Counted from the first letter of the stretch, positions 16,737 to 25,654 are shown. The stretch is DNA of 37,337 nucleotides from JAKAGE01 sp964416665 (GCA_964416665.1 CAYQFA010000004.1:1-37337), one strand, 5' to 3'. Notes: generated by a model not told the origin, from the letters alone. A program made the numbers and translations.

Positions 16737-18017
16737 ATGCTCGACATCAGGTTCATCAGGGAGAATGCGGATGCGGTGAAGGACGCCGCGACGAAAAAGA
16801 ACATTGATCCAAAGATCATCGACGATCTTTTGGCGACGGATACGGAACGCCGGGCGCTCATGGCGTCCACGGAAGCGATCCGCGCGGAACAAAAAAAGAC
16901 AAAGGACCGCGATGCCGGCCTGAAGCTCAAAGAGCAGTTCAAGGAGCAGGAGGAGAAGCTGAGGCCGATCGAGGAAAAGTTCGATCAGCTGATGGTGCGT
17001 GTGCCGAACATCATTTCGCCGGATACGCCGGACGGGAAAAGCGACGCCGATAACAAGGAGATCTTTCATTGGGGTACGCCGCGGAGTTTTGATTTCACTC
17101 CGAAGGATCATATGGAGCTTGGCCGCTCGCTCGACATCCTGGACTTCGAAAAGGGGACGAAGGTCGGCGGTTTTCGCGGCTACTATATAAAAAACGACGG
17201 CGTGCTGCTTGCCATGGGCATCATGATGTACGCGATCAATAAGATGGTGGAGAAAGGCTATAAGCCGATGATTCCACCAACGCTCGTCAAAAGTTTCGCG
17301 CTCTTCGGAAGCGGCTATTTCAAGGGCGGCGAGTATGATCCGGAAACGGACGAGATCTATCAGGTGGCAACGCCCGACAAAGAATCGACCGGTGAAAAAA
17401 GCAAAGATCAGAAGTTTCTGGTAGGGACGTCAGAGCCGTCTTTGCTCGCATACTATTCCGACGATGTCTTGAAAGCGGAACAGTTGCCGATAAAGCTGGC
17501 CGGTTACAGCCAGTGCTATCGTAGCGAGATCGGAAGCTATGGCAAGGACGTGAAGGGGATGTACCGCGTGCACGAGTTCATGAAGGTGGAACAGGTGGTG
17601 CTCGCCGAGGCCGATATTGAGGCCTCGAACAAGCTGCAGGACGAGATGACGGCGATATCCGGCGAGATGCACGAAGAGCTCGGGTTGCCGTACCGCCGGC
17701 TTGCGATCTGTTCCGGCGACATGAGCGCGGGAAAATATCGCGCGTTCGACCTGGAGGCATGGCTTCCGGGCATGAATCGTTGGGCGGAAACCGGTTCGGC
17801 GAGCAACTTTCTGGACTGGCAGTCCCGCCGGTTGAATGTGAAGTATGTTGACGCCAAAACAGGCGAGAAGAAATACGTTTATATGCTCAATAACACGGCG
17901 TTACCCAGTCCGCGCATCTTTATCGCGATTCTTGAGAATTATCAAACAAAGGACGGGCTTGTTGAGGTGCCTGAGGTCTTGGAAAAATATATCGGGAAGC
18001 AATTCATCGGAGGTTAA
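16737..18017 (+). CDS. serS: Seryl-tRNA synthetase
   Basis: 426 residues, the normal size. The N-terminal tRNA-binding coiled coil spans about residues 30-95. The class II core includes T-S-E in the serine pocket, motif 2 with C-Y-R-S-E-I-G and R-V-H-E-F-M-K-V-E, and motif 3 ending P-R-I-F-I-A-I-L-E-N-Y-Q. The reading frame stays open far upstream into thrS on the other strand, but M-L-D-I-R-F-I-R at 16737 is the canonical family start and has a -10 6 nt before it. It is divergent from thrS with 75 nt between them. Confidence 0.95.
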   Translation: MLDIRFIRENADAVKDAATKKNIDPKIIDDLLATDTERRALMASTEAIRAEQKKTKDRDAGLKLKEQFKEQEEKLRPIEEKFDQLMVRVPNIISPDTPDGKSDADNKEIFHWGTPRSFDFTPKDHMELGRSLDILDFEKGTKVGGFRGYYIKNDGVLLAMGIMMYAINKMVEKGYKPMIPPTLVKSFALFGSGYFKGGEYDPETDEIYQVATPDKESTGEKSKDQKFLVGTSEPSLLAYYSDDVLKAEQLPIKLAGYSQCYRSEIGSYGKDVKGMYRVHEFMKVEQVVLAEADIEASNKLQDEMTAISGEMHEELGLPYRRLAICSGDMSAGKYRAFDLEAWLPGMNRWAETGSASNFLDWQSRRLNVKYVDAKTGEKKYVYMLNNTALPSPRIFIAILENYQTKDGLVEVPEVLEKYIGKQFIGG

Positions 18018-18040
18018 CAATTTCGTGCGCACGTGCGTTC

Positions 18041-18049
18041 TGGTATGAT
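18041..18049 (+). promoter_or_regulatory. Extended -10 promoter of ftsQ
   Basis: TGG then TATGAT (18044-18049), followed 14 nt later by the ATG at 18064. An AGAGG right after the -10 could act as a Shine-Dalgarno only if transcription starts earlier. Confidence 0.5.
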
Positions 18050-18063
18050 AAGAGGTATCGACC

Positions 18064-18948
18064 ATGGCAATACGCAGCACCTCGTATATCTCTGAACATC
18101 GGAAGAGGCGAAAAAAAGTGAGGCGCTATATTTTTTCGACCCTTGCCGTGTTTGCGCTCTATTTTCTTTTTCTTGGCGGAGCATGGCTCATCGCCCGTTC
18201 GCCGTTATTTCAATTGCAGCACATCACCGTAGAAGGCAACAACGTCATTGCAAGTCAGGATATCATTACGTTATTACAGGCCGATCCTTCGGGCCGCCAC
18301 AATTTTTTTGGCAATGTGCTCGGATGGAACAATATGCTCGTATGGCCGGGCGGTCTTTCCTCGAGCCAATTGGGCTTGATCCCGCAGCTTGCAGGCGTGA
18401 CCATCGATAAGGATTATTTTTCGCGCACGATCACCGTGAACGTCGTGGAGAGGAATCCGTTCGGCGTTTGGTGTTTTCTTCCGAAGGGCGAGAGCGTTGT
18501 CCTGGCTTCAAGCACGAGCGCCGGCGTGGAGGCGTCGTCAAGCGTCGACAGCGCGGATAGCGGATCATGCTATTGGTTCGACAATGCCGGCGTGCTTTTC
18601 GAGAAGGCGACGAATACCGAAGGCAACCTTATCGTCGTGGTCCGTGACTATTCGCAAAGCAGTCGTGGTTTGGGACAAAAGGTCCTTCCTGATGCCTTTG
18701 CTGCGAATTTTATCTCCGTCGTTAACGTGCTCCATTCGAGCAATATCAATATCCAGGAACTAGACCTCAACGACCTTTCATTGGAGGAGGTGGATGCGAT
18801 AACGTCCGATGGCCCCGAAATATATTTCAGCCTGCGATTCCCTGCGAATGATTATCTGGGCGTCCTGCAGAGCCTTGTATCGCAGGGCGGGTTCAGCAAA
18901 TTACAGTATGTGGATTGCAGGACGGAAGACAGGGTGTACTACAAGTGA
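18064..18948 (+). CDS. ftsQ: FtsQ/DivIB-like cell-division protein
   Basis: 294 residues. Basic cytoplasmic tail (R-K-R-R-K-K-V-R-R), one membrane helix (about 24-44), then a POTRA-like domain beginning F-Q-L-Q-H-I-T-V-E-G-N-N-V-I and an FtsQ-like beta domain with V-V-E-R-N-P-F-G-V-W. FtsQ ties the divisome FtsB/FtsL pair to septal wall synthesis. A Ser/Ala-rich insertion near 145-165 is unusual. The other fts/mur genes are not adjacent. Its 3' end overlaps the opposing glycosyltransferase gene by 10 bp. Confidence 0.8.
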   Translation: MAIRSTSYISEHRKRRKKVRRYIFSTLAVFALYFLFLGGAWLIARSPLFQLQHITVEGNNVIASQDIITLLQADPSGRHNFFGNVLGWNNMLVWPGGLSSSQLGLIPQLAGVTIDKDYFSRTITVNVVERNPFGVWCFLPKGESVVLASSTSAGVEASSSVDSADSGSCYWFDNAGVLFEKATNTEGNLIVVVRDYSQSSRGLGQKVLPDAFAANFISVVNVLHSSNINIQELDLNDLSLEEVDAITSDGPEIYFSLRFPANDYLGVLQSLVSQGGFSKLQYVDCRTEDRVYYK

Positions 18949-20900
18949 TAGATGAAGATGGACGTTCCCGCGCGGAAGTCGGGCGTGGGGACGTTGCCCA
19001 TGCCGTGAGCCGGCGGACGGAGTGCGGTGAGCCACGAATACGTGTCGGACGCGTTGCGCGTTTCTCCGGCGATGAGCGGCTGGGTGGCAATTTCGAGCGT
19101 GTTCACGGAGATCGCGATCCAATGGATGCCCTGGTCGGCGGGGTTGCCCTGCGACGACGACCAGTCAACCTCTTTGTCGCCAAGATAATATTTTGCGTTA
19201 CTGCCGCCGAAGTAGTCGACGGCGATTTTGTTTATCTCGGGATGGGAGTTCACAAAAGACTGCAGGCGTAACATGTCCTGCCCCCAATCGTAATTGGAGT
19301 CGGTCACGTAATGATAGCCGCCCCATACCCCTCCGCTCAGTTCATTGAAGTAAGAAAGGAAATAAGGTGCGACGAATAAGGTCTCGAGCATAAGCCAGCA
19401 GAGCAGGAGCACGAGGAAGATATATTTCATCGCCGCCGCCGCGAGCGAGCGTGCCGTTGCCGCGAACGAGTCCATCATATTATCAAGCGATAGTGTGTCG
19501 CCGTGCGGCAGGCTTATCTTTGTGATCCACGATTTCCACGCGATCGCGGCAAGCAGGAAAATGAAGGGAATCGTCGGCATAAGGTGTCGGATGCCGATGT
19601 TGAGAGGACTATGCATGCTGTAACCCCAATACAGGACGATGAGCGACGCAAACGCGAATTCGCGGAAGTGATCGTCGAGCATGGTGAGCACGCTCTCGCC
19701 GATGCCGCTACGGCGCAATTTTTTCGCGCCCCACCAGAGCCCGAGCGCCAGCGCCAACAAAACAATGATCAGCGTTGGGATCGGTTCTTTTAATAGATAG
19801 AGCGTCGGGAAATAGGTCCAGCCGCCGCTTTGGACGACGTGGCCGAGGAAGTAAATGGTGTTGCCGCCGTCAGCGCGCTGGAGCACCATCAGGATGCCGA
19901 GCATATATTGTGCGATGGGCTGGGTGAGGCGATGGCCTGCCATCCAGATGTTCGTGTCGGCAAGACAGCGCATTCCGCTGCACATCTGGCCGGCGGGCGT
20001 CGGACCGGTCGCAAAGGAAGTAAGGATGGCGGTCGTGTCAGAAACCTGTCGCGCCGTGGGATAGTGCGCGGTGAAGAGGGAGTAGACGGGATAGACGATG
20101 ACGGCGTAACCGATCACGAAGATGACGGCGACCTGCCAGGCCCATTGCCATAGCCGCGCGAGAGAAGTTTTCAACCGACGCGAACGATCGGTGGTGCGCC
20201 ACTCGCGCGCCAGGTCGCGCAGCCACAATACAAGGGCGAGGAAAATGAAAAGCGGCACGAGGAGCGGTGTCGAGAACTTGGTGATCTGCGCGACGCCGAA
20301 CGAGAGTCCGGCGTACCACAAATATTTTGTCGAGCGGTTTTCGGTGAACTTCAAAAAGAAATATGTTGCGAAAAGAAATCCGAACGCCGCGCCGACGTCG
20401 GTGGTAACATAGTGGCCGTGCGCGAGCACGTTCGGATCGAAAGCGAGCAGGAACGTCGGCAGGAGCGCCCAGAGGTCGCCCATCATCCATTGCGCAATGA
20501 CATACATCAGGATGATGAGAAGGATAGTGATGAGGATGGGCATGATGCGCGCGGTGCGGATGATCGCGGTCGCGTCATTTCCGGAATTATAGAGAAATTG
20601 ATAGCCCATGTCCCACTGTCCGTTTATTTCCGTTTGCCACGCGGCGGTTTGGGTCGGGTAAAAAGGATTCAAAAAAAGCACCGGTGCCATTGCGAGCGCT
20701 TTTATGAGAGGGGGATGCTCGGGGTTGAGGCGGTAATCGAGCTCGTGCACGTAACCGTAGCCCGCGGGAATGTGTGCGAGCTCGTCATCGATCGCCGAAT
20801 CGGTGCGCGAGGCCCAGAGCATCAACGAGAACGATGCGATGCAGATAAGTGCGAGCGCGCCCATCGCCATCCACCTGGAGAATTTTTTTATGATAGTCAT
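18939..20900 (-). CDS. Polytopic PMT/family-39-type glycosyltransferase
   Basis: 653 residues with roughly ten or more hydrophobic segments. The first extracytoplasmic loop has D-D-E-L-A-H-I-P-A-G-Y-G-Y, the acidic pair typical of lipid-linked-sugar GT-C enzymes (PMT/ArnT/family 39). A later S-N-Y-D-W-G-Q-D-M motif lies in the soluble C-terminal part. It probably moves a sugar from a polyprenyl carrier to a surface acceptor, possibly a surface protein. The substrate cannot be read. The frame is open upstream to 21200, but that would run across the divergent DUF4012 gene. M-T-I-I-K-K-F at 20900 starts just before the first helix and has a TATAAT 6 nt upstream. Confidence 0.75.
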   Translation of the reverse strand: MTIIKKFSRWMAMGALALICIASFSLMLWASRTDSAIDDELAHIPAGYGYVHELDYRLNPEHPPLIKALAMAPVLFLNPFYPTQTAAWQTEINGQWDMGYQFLYNSGNDATAIIRTARIMPILITILLIILMYVIAQWMMGDLWALLPTFLLAFDPNVLAHGHYVTTDVGAAFGFLFATYFFLKFTENRSTKYLWYAGLSFGVAQITKFSTPLLVPLFIFLALVLWLRDLAREWRTTDRSRRLKTSLARLWQWAWQVAVIFVIGYAVIVYPVYSLFTAHYPTARQVSDTTAILTSFATGPTPAGQMCSGMRCLADTNIWMAGHRLTQPIAQYMLGILMVLQRADGGNTIYFLGHVVQSGGWTYFPTLYLLKEPIPTLIIVLLALALGLWWGAKKLRRSGIGESVLTMLDDHFREFAFASLIVLYWGYSMHSPLNIGIRHLMPTIPFIFLLAAIAWKSWITKISLPHGDTLSLDNMMDSFAATARSLAAAAMKYIFLVLLLCWLMLETLFVAPYFLSYFNELSGGVWGGYHYVTDSNYDWGQDMLRLQSFVNSHPEINKIAVDYFGGSNAKYYLGDKEVDWSSSQGNPADQGIHWIAISVNTLEIATQPLIAGETRNASDTYSWLTALRPPAHGMGNVPTPDFRAGTSIFIYHL

Positions 20901-20906
20901 ACATCC

Positions 20907-20912
20907 ATTATA
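20907..20912 (-). promoter_or_regulatory. -10 box of the glycosyltransferase gene
   Basis: TATAAT on the minus strand ending 6 nt before the ATG at 20900. Confidence 0.55.
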
Positions 20913-20930
20913 CAAAATCGCGCGCCCACG

Positions 20931-20939
20931 TGGTAAACT
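20931..20939 (+). promoter_or_regulatory. Possible extended -10 of the DUF4012 gene
   Basis: TGG then TAAACT (20934-20939) directly abutting ATG 20940. If used, transcription would start near 20947 and favour the in-frame ATG at 20949. Confidence 0.4.
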
Positions 20940-22955
20940 ATGGATAATATGAAGAAGGGAATGCAGGCACGCCACGATGATGAGGAGATTCGCACCAACG
21001 AACTCGCGCGCGCGGCGCGCATCGAAAAACGCGGACGTTTGGATAATTACCCACAAAAACCGCAGCCACCGTTGCCGCGGGGGATAAAGGTTGCCCTTGT
21101 CGGGCTCGCTGTTTTTTTTGTGGCTGGATCGATCTTGTCGGTGTTTTTCTTTCGCCACAAGGCCGCCGAGCTTGTTGATACCCAGGCCATGACGCTGCAC
21201 GAAGGGATCGCTGATCTGCAGAATTTCGATACGGCCGGCGCGGAACAGCAGTTTTCCTCATTGAGCAGCAACAACCTTTCCGTGAACGGCGTCACGGGAC
21301 TGCTTCTTTCCCTTTTTCAAGGGATGGGCGGGACGCTCAAATCATTTGGCGATCTTTCGGGCCAGTTGAACGCCCTCGCACAGAAGATCGCCAATATCCA
21401 GCCCGATGTTTTTGCCTTTGCATCCGGCGTGCAGAACAATAATCTCGTTGCCGACCTGACCGGCATCAAAGGGACCCTCGCCGCCCTCGACGCCGACGGC
21501 GATCAACTCTCCGGCGAGCTTTCACTTTTTAATAATGCCGGATCTTTTGACGGTGGCGGTTATCTTTCACTCCGGACCCAGATCAAAAACACTGAAAGTT
21601 TTTTGAACGCCTTTATTCCCTGGCTTTCGGATGCGTCCTCCACCCATCACGTTCTGGTGCTGCTTGAGAATCCTTCGGAGATGCGCCCGGGCGGCGGGTT
21701 CATCGGCAGTTATGCCGATATCGCGCTGTCGGGCGGTGCCATCAAAAACATTTCGGTCCATGATGTTGCCGATGCGGACGCCGCGTTCAAGCCGGATATC
21801 GAACCGCCGGTACCGCTACAGCTCGAGGGTTCGCGTTGGCGGCCGGCCGACGGCAATTGGTTCTTTGATTTTCCGACGTCGGCATCGGAGACCATCCAAC
21901 TTTTCGAACAATCCGACCTTTATGCGACCACCTCATTCGACGCCGCGATCGCCATATCGCCACAGGTGGTGAGCGACCTTCTTTCCATCACCGGTCCGAT
22001 AACGATCTCGCATCCTTCCACCACGTTCACCGCCGACAATCTTACCGTGCAGATCCAAAAGATAGTACAGGCGGGTCAGGCAACGGCCGCGACGTATCCG
22101 AAGGATGTGCTGCGCTCGCTCGCGCATGCGATCTTCCAGCAGCTCGCATCATCCACGCCCGACGAGCAACAGGAGCTTTTGGGCGACGCCGCGAATTGGG
22201 TGAGCAACAAGGATGCCATGGCGTATTTCAAAAATCCCGACATCGAGAGTTTTGTACAGGCCTACGGCGCAGGCGGTGAAGTGGACCAGCTTCCCGAAAA
22301 TTTCAACGGTGATTACTTTGCGCTCGCGAACGCGGATATCAACAGCGACAAGTCGGAACTTTATATCGCGCAGAACGTGAACTATGACGCGACGATCGGC
22401 AGTGACGGCACGCTGGCGGACCACGTGATCATCGATCGTACGCACAACGGCAAACAAAGCCCGTACTGGTGGTACCAGACAACCAATCAGGACTATATGC
22501 AGATCTTTGCTCCTGCCGGCTCGACGCTTGATAACGAGAGCGGCGGGATCGCAAAAAAGGTTCCTGCGCCCGTAAATTATGCCCGCCAAGGATATAGCAC
22601 CGACCCGTTCCTGCTTGCCATCGCTTCAAGTACGCGGCAAAATTTCAGCTATTCCAACGTGACCTCGCACGAAGAGTCCGGGAAAGAGGTTTTCGCAACC
22701 TGGTCGCGCACCTATGCGGGAATGTCCACGGAACTGTCATTCGATTATTCGCACGAGCTTTTTACGGCACCCGCACCCGGCGTGCAATATCAGTTCGTTT
22801 TCGAACGGCAATCCGGCGCGACGGGGAGCTATAAGATCGAAATTGATGCGCCGCTTGGCTATGAATTCGCGGAAAACGGGTTGGCTAGTTTTACCTATGA
22901 TTCAACCAGCACGCCAGGAAGATTGGTCTTCAATCTGACTTTGCAAAAGCTCTAA
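20940..22955 (+). CDS. DUF4012 domain membrane protein
   Basis: 671 residues. Cytoplasmic basic N-terminus, one membrane helix (about residues 50-72), a helical stretch, then the DUF4012 core with L-L-E-N-P-S-E-M-R-P-G-G-G-F-I-G-S-Y near residues 239-256. The family is common in Patescibacteria and Actinobacteria. Its function is unknown, although its frequent place near envelope glycan genes suggests surface assembly. It is divergent from the glycosyltransferase with a 39-bp gap. The start is either ATG 20940 or ATG 20949 (M-K-K-G-M). The latter fits the -10 position better. Confidence 0.85.
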   Translation: MDNMKKGMQARHDDEEIRTNELARAARIEKRGRLDNYPQKPQPPLPRGIKVALVGLAVFFVAGSILSVFFFRHKAAELVDTQAMTLHEGIADLQNFDTAGAEQQFSSLSSNNLSVNGVTGLLLSLFQGMGGTLKSFGDLSGQLNALAQKIANIQPDVFAFASGVQNNNLVADLTGIKGTLAALDADGDQLSGELSLFNNAGSFDGGGYLSLRTQIKNTESFLNAFIPWLSDASSTHHVLVLLENPSEMRPGGGFIGSYADIALSGGAIKNISVHDVADADAAFKPDIEPPVPLQLEGSRWRPADGNWFFDFPTSASETIQLFEQSDLYATTSFDAAIAISPQVVSDLLSITGPITISHPSTTFTADNLTVQIQKIVQAGQATAATYPKDVLRSLAHAIFQQLASSTPDEQQELLGDAANWVSNKDAMAYFKNPDIESFVQAYGAGGEVDQLPENFNGDYFALANADINSDKSELYIAQNVNYDATIGSDGTLADHVIIDRTHNGKQSPYWWYQTTNQDYMQIFAPAGSTLDNESGGIAKKVPAPVNYARQGYSTDPFLLAIASSTRQNFSYSNVTSHEESGKEVFATWSRTYAGMSTELSFDYSHELFTAPAPGVQYQFVFERQSGATGSYKIEIDAPLGYEFAENGLASFTYDSTSTPGRLVFNLTLQKL

Positions 22956-22992
22956 TTTTTCTGCACTGCGTCACTTGTTTTCCAAAAAATAA

Positions 22993-23017
22993 CGCCGTCC
23001 GAATGCAGCGGACGGCG
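22993..23017 (-). terminator. Intrinsic terminator of the small minus-strand gene
   Basis: 9-bp perfect stem (22993-23001 and 23009-23017) with a 7-nt loop, followed on the minus strand by TTATTTTTT. On the plus strand it is not followed by a T run, so it serves the gene at 23059-23292. Confidence 0.75.
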
Positions 23018-23058
23018 AAATATGGTGTTGTGCGGTTCGAAACCGCGTTATTCGATCA

Positions 23059-23292
23059 TTACCCGACGGAGAGATGGTCCATTTCGGGCTTGGTGAACCT
23101 ATCTGACCGGAGGAGGGCATCCCACTCAATAGCCACCAAATACTCCTCTTGGTTGGGTGCCGATCGCGGGATAGCCTCCGTGATTCGACCAACCACGCCC
23201 TCTCTTAGTTGTAGGCTGGGAAATGCTGTTTTAATGACAGCGCGCTTTCCAACCAATTCCAGTGCTTCTTTCCGCGTAAAGAACTCAGACAT
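23059..23292 (-). CDS. Small conserved-looking protein of unknown function
   Basis: 77 residues from ATG 23292 (M-S-E-F-F-T-R-K-E-A). The sequence V-G-K-R-A-V-I-K-T...G-V-V-G-R-I-T...Y-L-V-A-I-E-W-D suggests a small beta-barrel of SH3/KOW type with a C-terminal F-T-K-P-E-M-D-H tail. I do not recognise a named family. I chose this start over an ATG at 23322 because GAGGGGG (23306-23300) lies 7 nt upstream as a strong Shine-Dalgarno. This is the clearest SD in the window. It has its own promoter and terminator, so it is a single-gene unit. Confidence 0.7.
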   Translation of the reverse strand: MSEFFTRKEALELVGKRAVIKTAFPSLQLREGVVGRITEAIPRSAPNQEEYLVAIEWDALLRSDRFTKPEMDHLSVG

Positions 23293-23331
23293 AATCACAC
23301 CCCCTCGAAAGCTTTTTATCAAATAAGCGCT

Positions 23332-23360
23332 AATATATCAAGCGCGTTTATCATTGTGAA
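23332..23360 (-). promoter_or_regulatory. Promoter of the small minus-strand gene
   Basis: Minus strand TTCACA (23360-23355), 17-bp spacer, TATATT (23337-23332). The expected leader is about 33 nt and carries the Shine-Dalgarno. Confidence 0.55.
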
Positions 23361-23392
23361 CTTCCGGTCATTAAAAAATCATTAAAGAACTT

Positions 23393-23420
23393 TTGACTCT
23401 GCGTGGCATGTGCCTATGAT
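23393..23420 (+). promoter_or_regulatory. Promoter of the coiled-coil gene
   Basis: TTGACT (23393-23398), 16-bp spacer, TATGAT (23415-23420), 8 nt to the ATG at 23429. The closest match to the sigma-70 consensus in the window. Confidence 0.65.
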
Positions 23421-23428
23421 GTATTTAT

Positions 23429-23773
23429 ATGAACGATCAAAATGAGGTGATCACGAGGAAGGTGTTCTTCGACGGCATGGAACACTTGGAGGCGCGAATT
23501 GATATGAAAATAGACGCACTGGCATTGTTGACCCAGCAGGAATTTGTGGCGGTGCGCGGAGAGATCAAGGCAATGGAAGGGAGATTGGAAGGATTAGAGG
23601 AAAGGATAGAGAGATTGGAGGGAAGGATGGCGGGAGTAGAGGAAAAAATGGCGACGAAGCAGGATTTGTTTCGCGTGGAGGCGCGCATTTTATCCGCTAT
23701 CGGTGATATCGCCGCTGAGGTCAAAAATCATAACGTACGGATTTTGGCGCTTAAGAAGATCGTTAAGCCGTGA
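23429..23773 (+). CDS. Coiled-coil protein of unknown function
   Basis: 114 residues, highly charged. Heptad-like repeats run from about residue 15 to 75 (E-G-R-L-E-G-L-E-E-R-I-E-R-L-E-G-R-M), so a long parallel or trimeric coiled coil is expected. There is no signal peptide or membrane helix. It is a single gene with a strong promoter between two unrelated genes. It resembles the many small coiled-coil proteins annotated as hypothetical in CPR genomes. No function can be assigned. Confidence 0.7.
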   Translation: MNDQNEVITRKVFFDGMEHLEARIDMKIDALALLTQQEFVAVRGEIKAMEGRLEGLEERIERLEGRMAGVEEKMATKQDLFRVEARILSAIGDIAAEVKNHNVRILALKKIVKP

Positions 23774-23805
23774 TGTTTTTGGTCGCGCGAGAACCACCGC
23801 TGTCC

Positions 23806-23835
23806 TTGTCGTTGTGACTGATTTTTTGGTACACT
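23806..23835 (+). promoter_or_regulatory. lepA promoter
   Basis: TTGTCG (23806-23811), 18-bp spacer, TACACT (23830-23835) preceded by TGG, then 7 nt to ATG 23843. Confidence 0.55.
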
Positions 23836-23842
23836 TGCGGCA

Positions 23843-25654
23843 ATGGAACATATTCGGAATTTTGTCATCATCGCGCATATTGATAGCGGAAAATCAACGC
23901 TTGCCGACCGTCTTCTTGAGATGACGGGCACGGTGCCGATGCGTTCGATGCAGGCACAGTATCTGGACCGGATGCCGCTCGAGCGCGAGCGGGGAATTAC
24001 GATAAAAATGGCGCCGGTGCGCATGGAATATGAATCCGGCGGCACGCGTTATGTGCTGAACCTCATTGACACGCCTGGTCATTCGGATTTTGCGTACGAA
24101 GTATCGCGCGCGCTGAACGCCGTCGAAGGCGGCATTTTGCTCGTGGACGGGACGAAAGGTATCCAGGCGCAGACCCTTTCCAATTTGCGTGGCGCGCAGA
24201 AGGCGGGGCTGCGTATCATTCCCGCCGTGAACAAGATCGATCTTGCCCTGCCGCACATAGAGAAAGTGATCGAGGCGACCGCGGATCTTTTGGGCGTTTC
24301 GCCCGACGAGGTGTTTCGCGTTTCAGCAAAGACCGGTGAGGGCGTGAAGGAACTGCTTGAAGCGGTCATCAAGCTGGTGCCGCCGCCAAAGATGGGCCAA
24401 GGCGGTGACGCGCAGGGTAATATCGCGAAGGCGCTCATCTTCGATTCTTTATATGATGACCATAAGGGCATCATTGCGAACGTGCGCGTGTTCGGCGGCG
24501 AGTTCTCGGCAGAGGAAATGCATCTTGTGGCGAGCGCGGATGGCTTTAAGGCAAAAGAAGTGGGATATTTTTCTCCCGACATGAAGGCCACCTCAAAACT
24601 TCGCACTGGCGAGATCGGCTATATCGCGACCGGTCTAAAAGAGCCGGCACTTGTGAAGATCGGCGATACTATTTTGGCGAATCGTGATTCGACGGGCCTC
24701 GGCGGCGCCCGCGCGACCGAGCTGGCGCTGCCCGGTTATCGCGAACCCGCGCCGGTGGTGTTCATCTCTTTTTATCCCGATGCCGACACGAAGTTCGACG
24801 ATCTCAAGCGCGCGTTCGAAAAATTGCGGCTGAACGATGCGGCGCTCAGTTTCGAGCCGGATTCGAACGAGGCTTTGGGGAGGGGATTGAAGGTCGGATT
24901 TTTGGGCCAGCTGCATTTTGAGATCACGTCGAGCCGTCTGGAGCGCGAATATAATCTTCATTTTTTGACGAGCTTCCCGTCCATCGCATATCGCGTTCAG
25001 GACAAGGGCGTGCAGTTTGTCATCAAACAGCCGCAGGATTTTCCCGAACATCCGGAGAAGGTGTGGGAGCCGCTCGTGAATCTCGAGATCCTCACGCCGC
25101 AGAACTATTTGAGCGCGGTGCTCAATATGCAGACCGTGTTCGATCTCGAGATAAACGAAGTGAAGAACATCGGCGAGAATCTGCTCATCCAGGCGATCAT
25201 GCCGCTGCGCGAACTGATCCGCGATTTCGATGACCGGCTGAAATCGGTGTCGCAGGGGTATGCATCGTTCACGTACGAGCTGGCGGGTGAGCGCGAATCG
25301 GAAGTGGAAAAGTTGGAGATCATCGTGGTGAACGAGATAGTGCCCGCGCTCACGCGTCTCGTCCCCAAAAAAGATCTGGAGAGAGAGGGACGTCAGACGG
25401 TGGAGCGGCTAAAGGATCTTCTGCCGAAGATGCAATTTTCACAGGCACTCCAGGCGAAGTCGCAGGGACGCATCATTGCGCGCGAGACGATCACGGCGAT
25501 GAAAAAGGAACTTGGCAACTTCGGCAAGAATGGCGGCGACCGCACCCGCAAGATGAAGTTATGGAAGAAGCAGGAGAAGGGAAAAGAACGGCTTCAGGCT
25601 GGTGCGCGCGTGGATATCTCACCGGAGGTCTTCCGGGAGATTTTGAAAAAGTAG
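23843..25654 (+). CDS. lepA: Elongation factor 4 (LepA)
   Basis: 603 residues, normal length. Ribosome-bound GTPase linked to back-translocation, initiation and ribosome assembly. G1 is A-H-I-D-S-G-K-S-T (10-18). Most LepA proteins have His at the Ser position. The switch region E-R-E-R-G-I-T-I-K, G3 D-T-P-G-H-S-D-F with the catalytic His, and G4 N-K-I-D are intact. The LepA-specific C-terminal domain is present with G-G-D-R-T-R-K-M-K-L-W-K-K-Q near residue 560. It ends 56 nt before the FtsB-like gene, with no clear terminator between. Confidence 0.95.
   Translation: MEHIRNFVIIAHIDSGKSTLADRLLEMTGTVPMRSMQAQYLDRMPLERERGITIKMAPVRMEYESGGTRYVLNLIDTPGHSDFAYEVSRALNAVEGGILLVDGTKGIQAQTLSNLRGAQKAGLRIIPAVNKIDLALPHIEKVIEATADLLGVSPDEVFRVSAKTGEGVKELLEAVIKLVPPPKMGQGGDAQGNIAKALIFDSLYDDHKGIIANVRVFGGEFSAEEMHLVASADGFKAKEVGYFSPDMKATSKLRTGEIGYIATGLKEPALVKIGDTILANRDSTGLGGARATELALPGYREPAPVVFISFYPDADTKFDDLKRAFEKLRLNDAALSFEPDSNEALGRGLKVGFLGQLHFEITSSRLEREYNLHFLTSFPSIAYRVQDKGVQFVIKQPQDFPEHPEKVWEPLVNLEILTPQNYLSAVLNMQTVFDLEINEVKNIGENLLIQAIMPLRELIRDFDDRLKSVSQGYASFTYELAGERESEVEKLEIIVVNEIVPALTRLVPKKDLEREGRQTVERLKDLLPKMQFSQALQAKSQGRIIARETITAMKKELGNFGKNGGDRTRKMKLWKKQEKGKERLQAGARVDISPEVFREILKK

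Noticed and set aside
20901..21200. Extended N-terminus of the glycosyltransferase
   Set aside because: It is antisense to the DUF4012 gene, and the sequence has no membrane or signal features.
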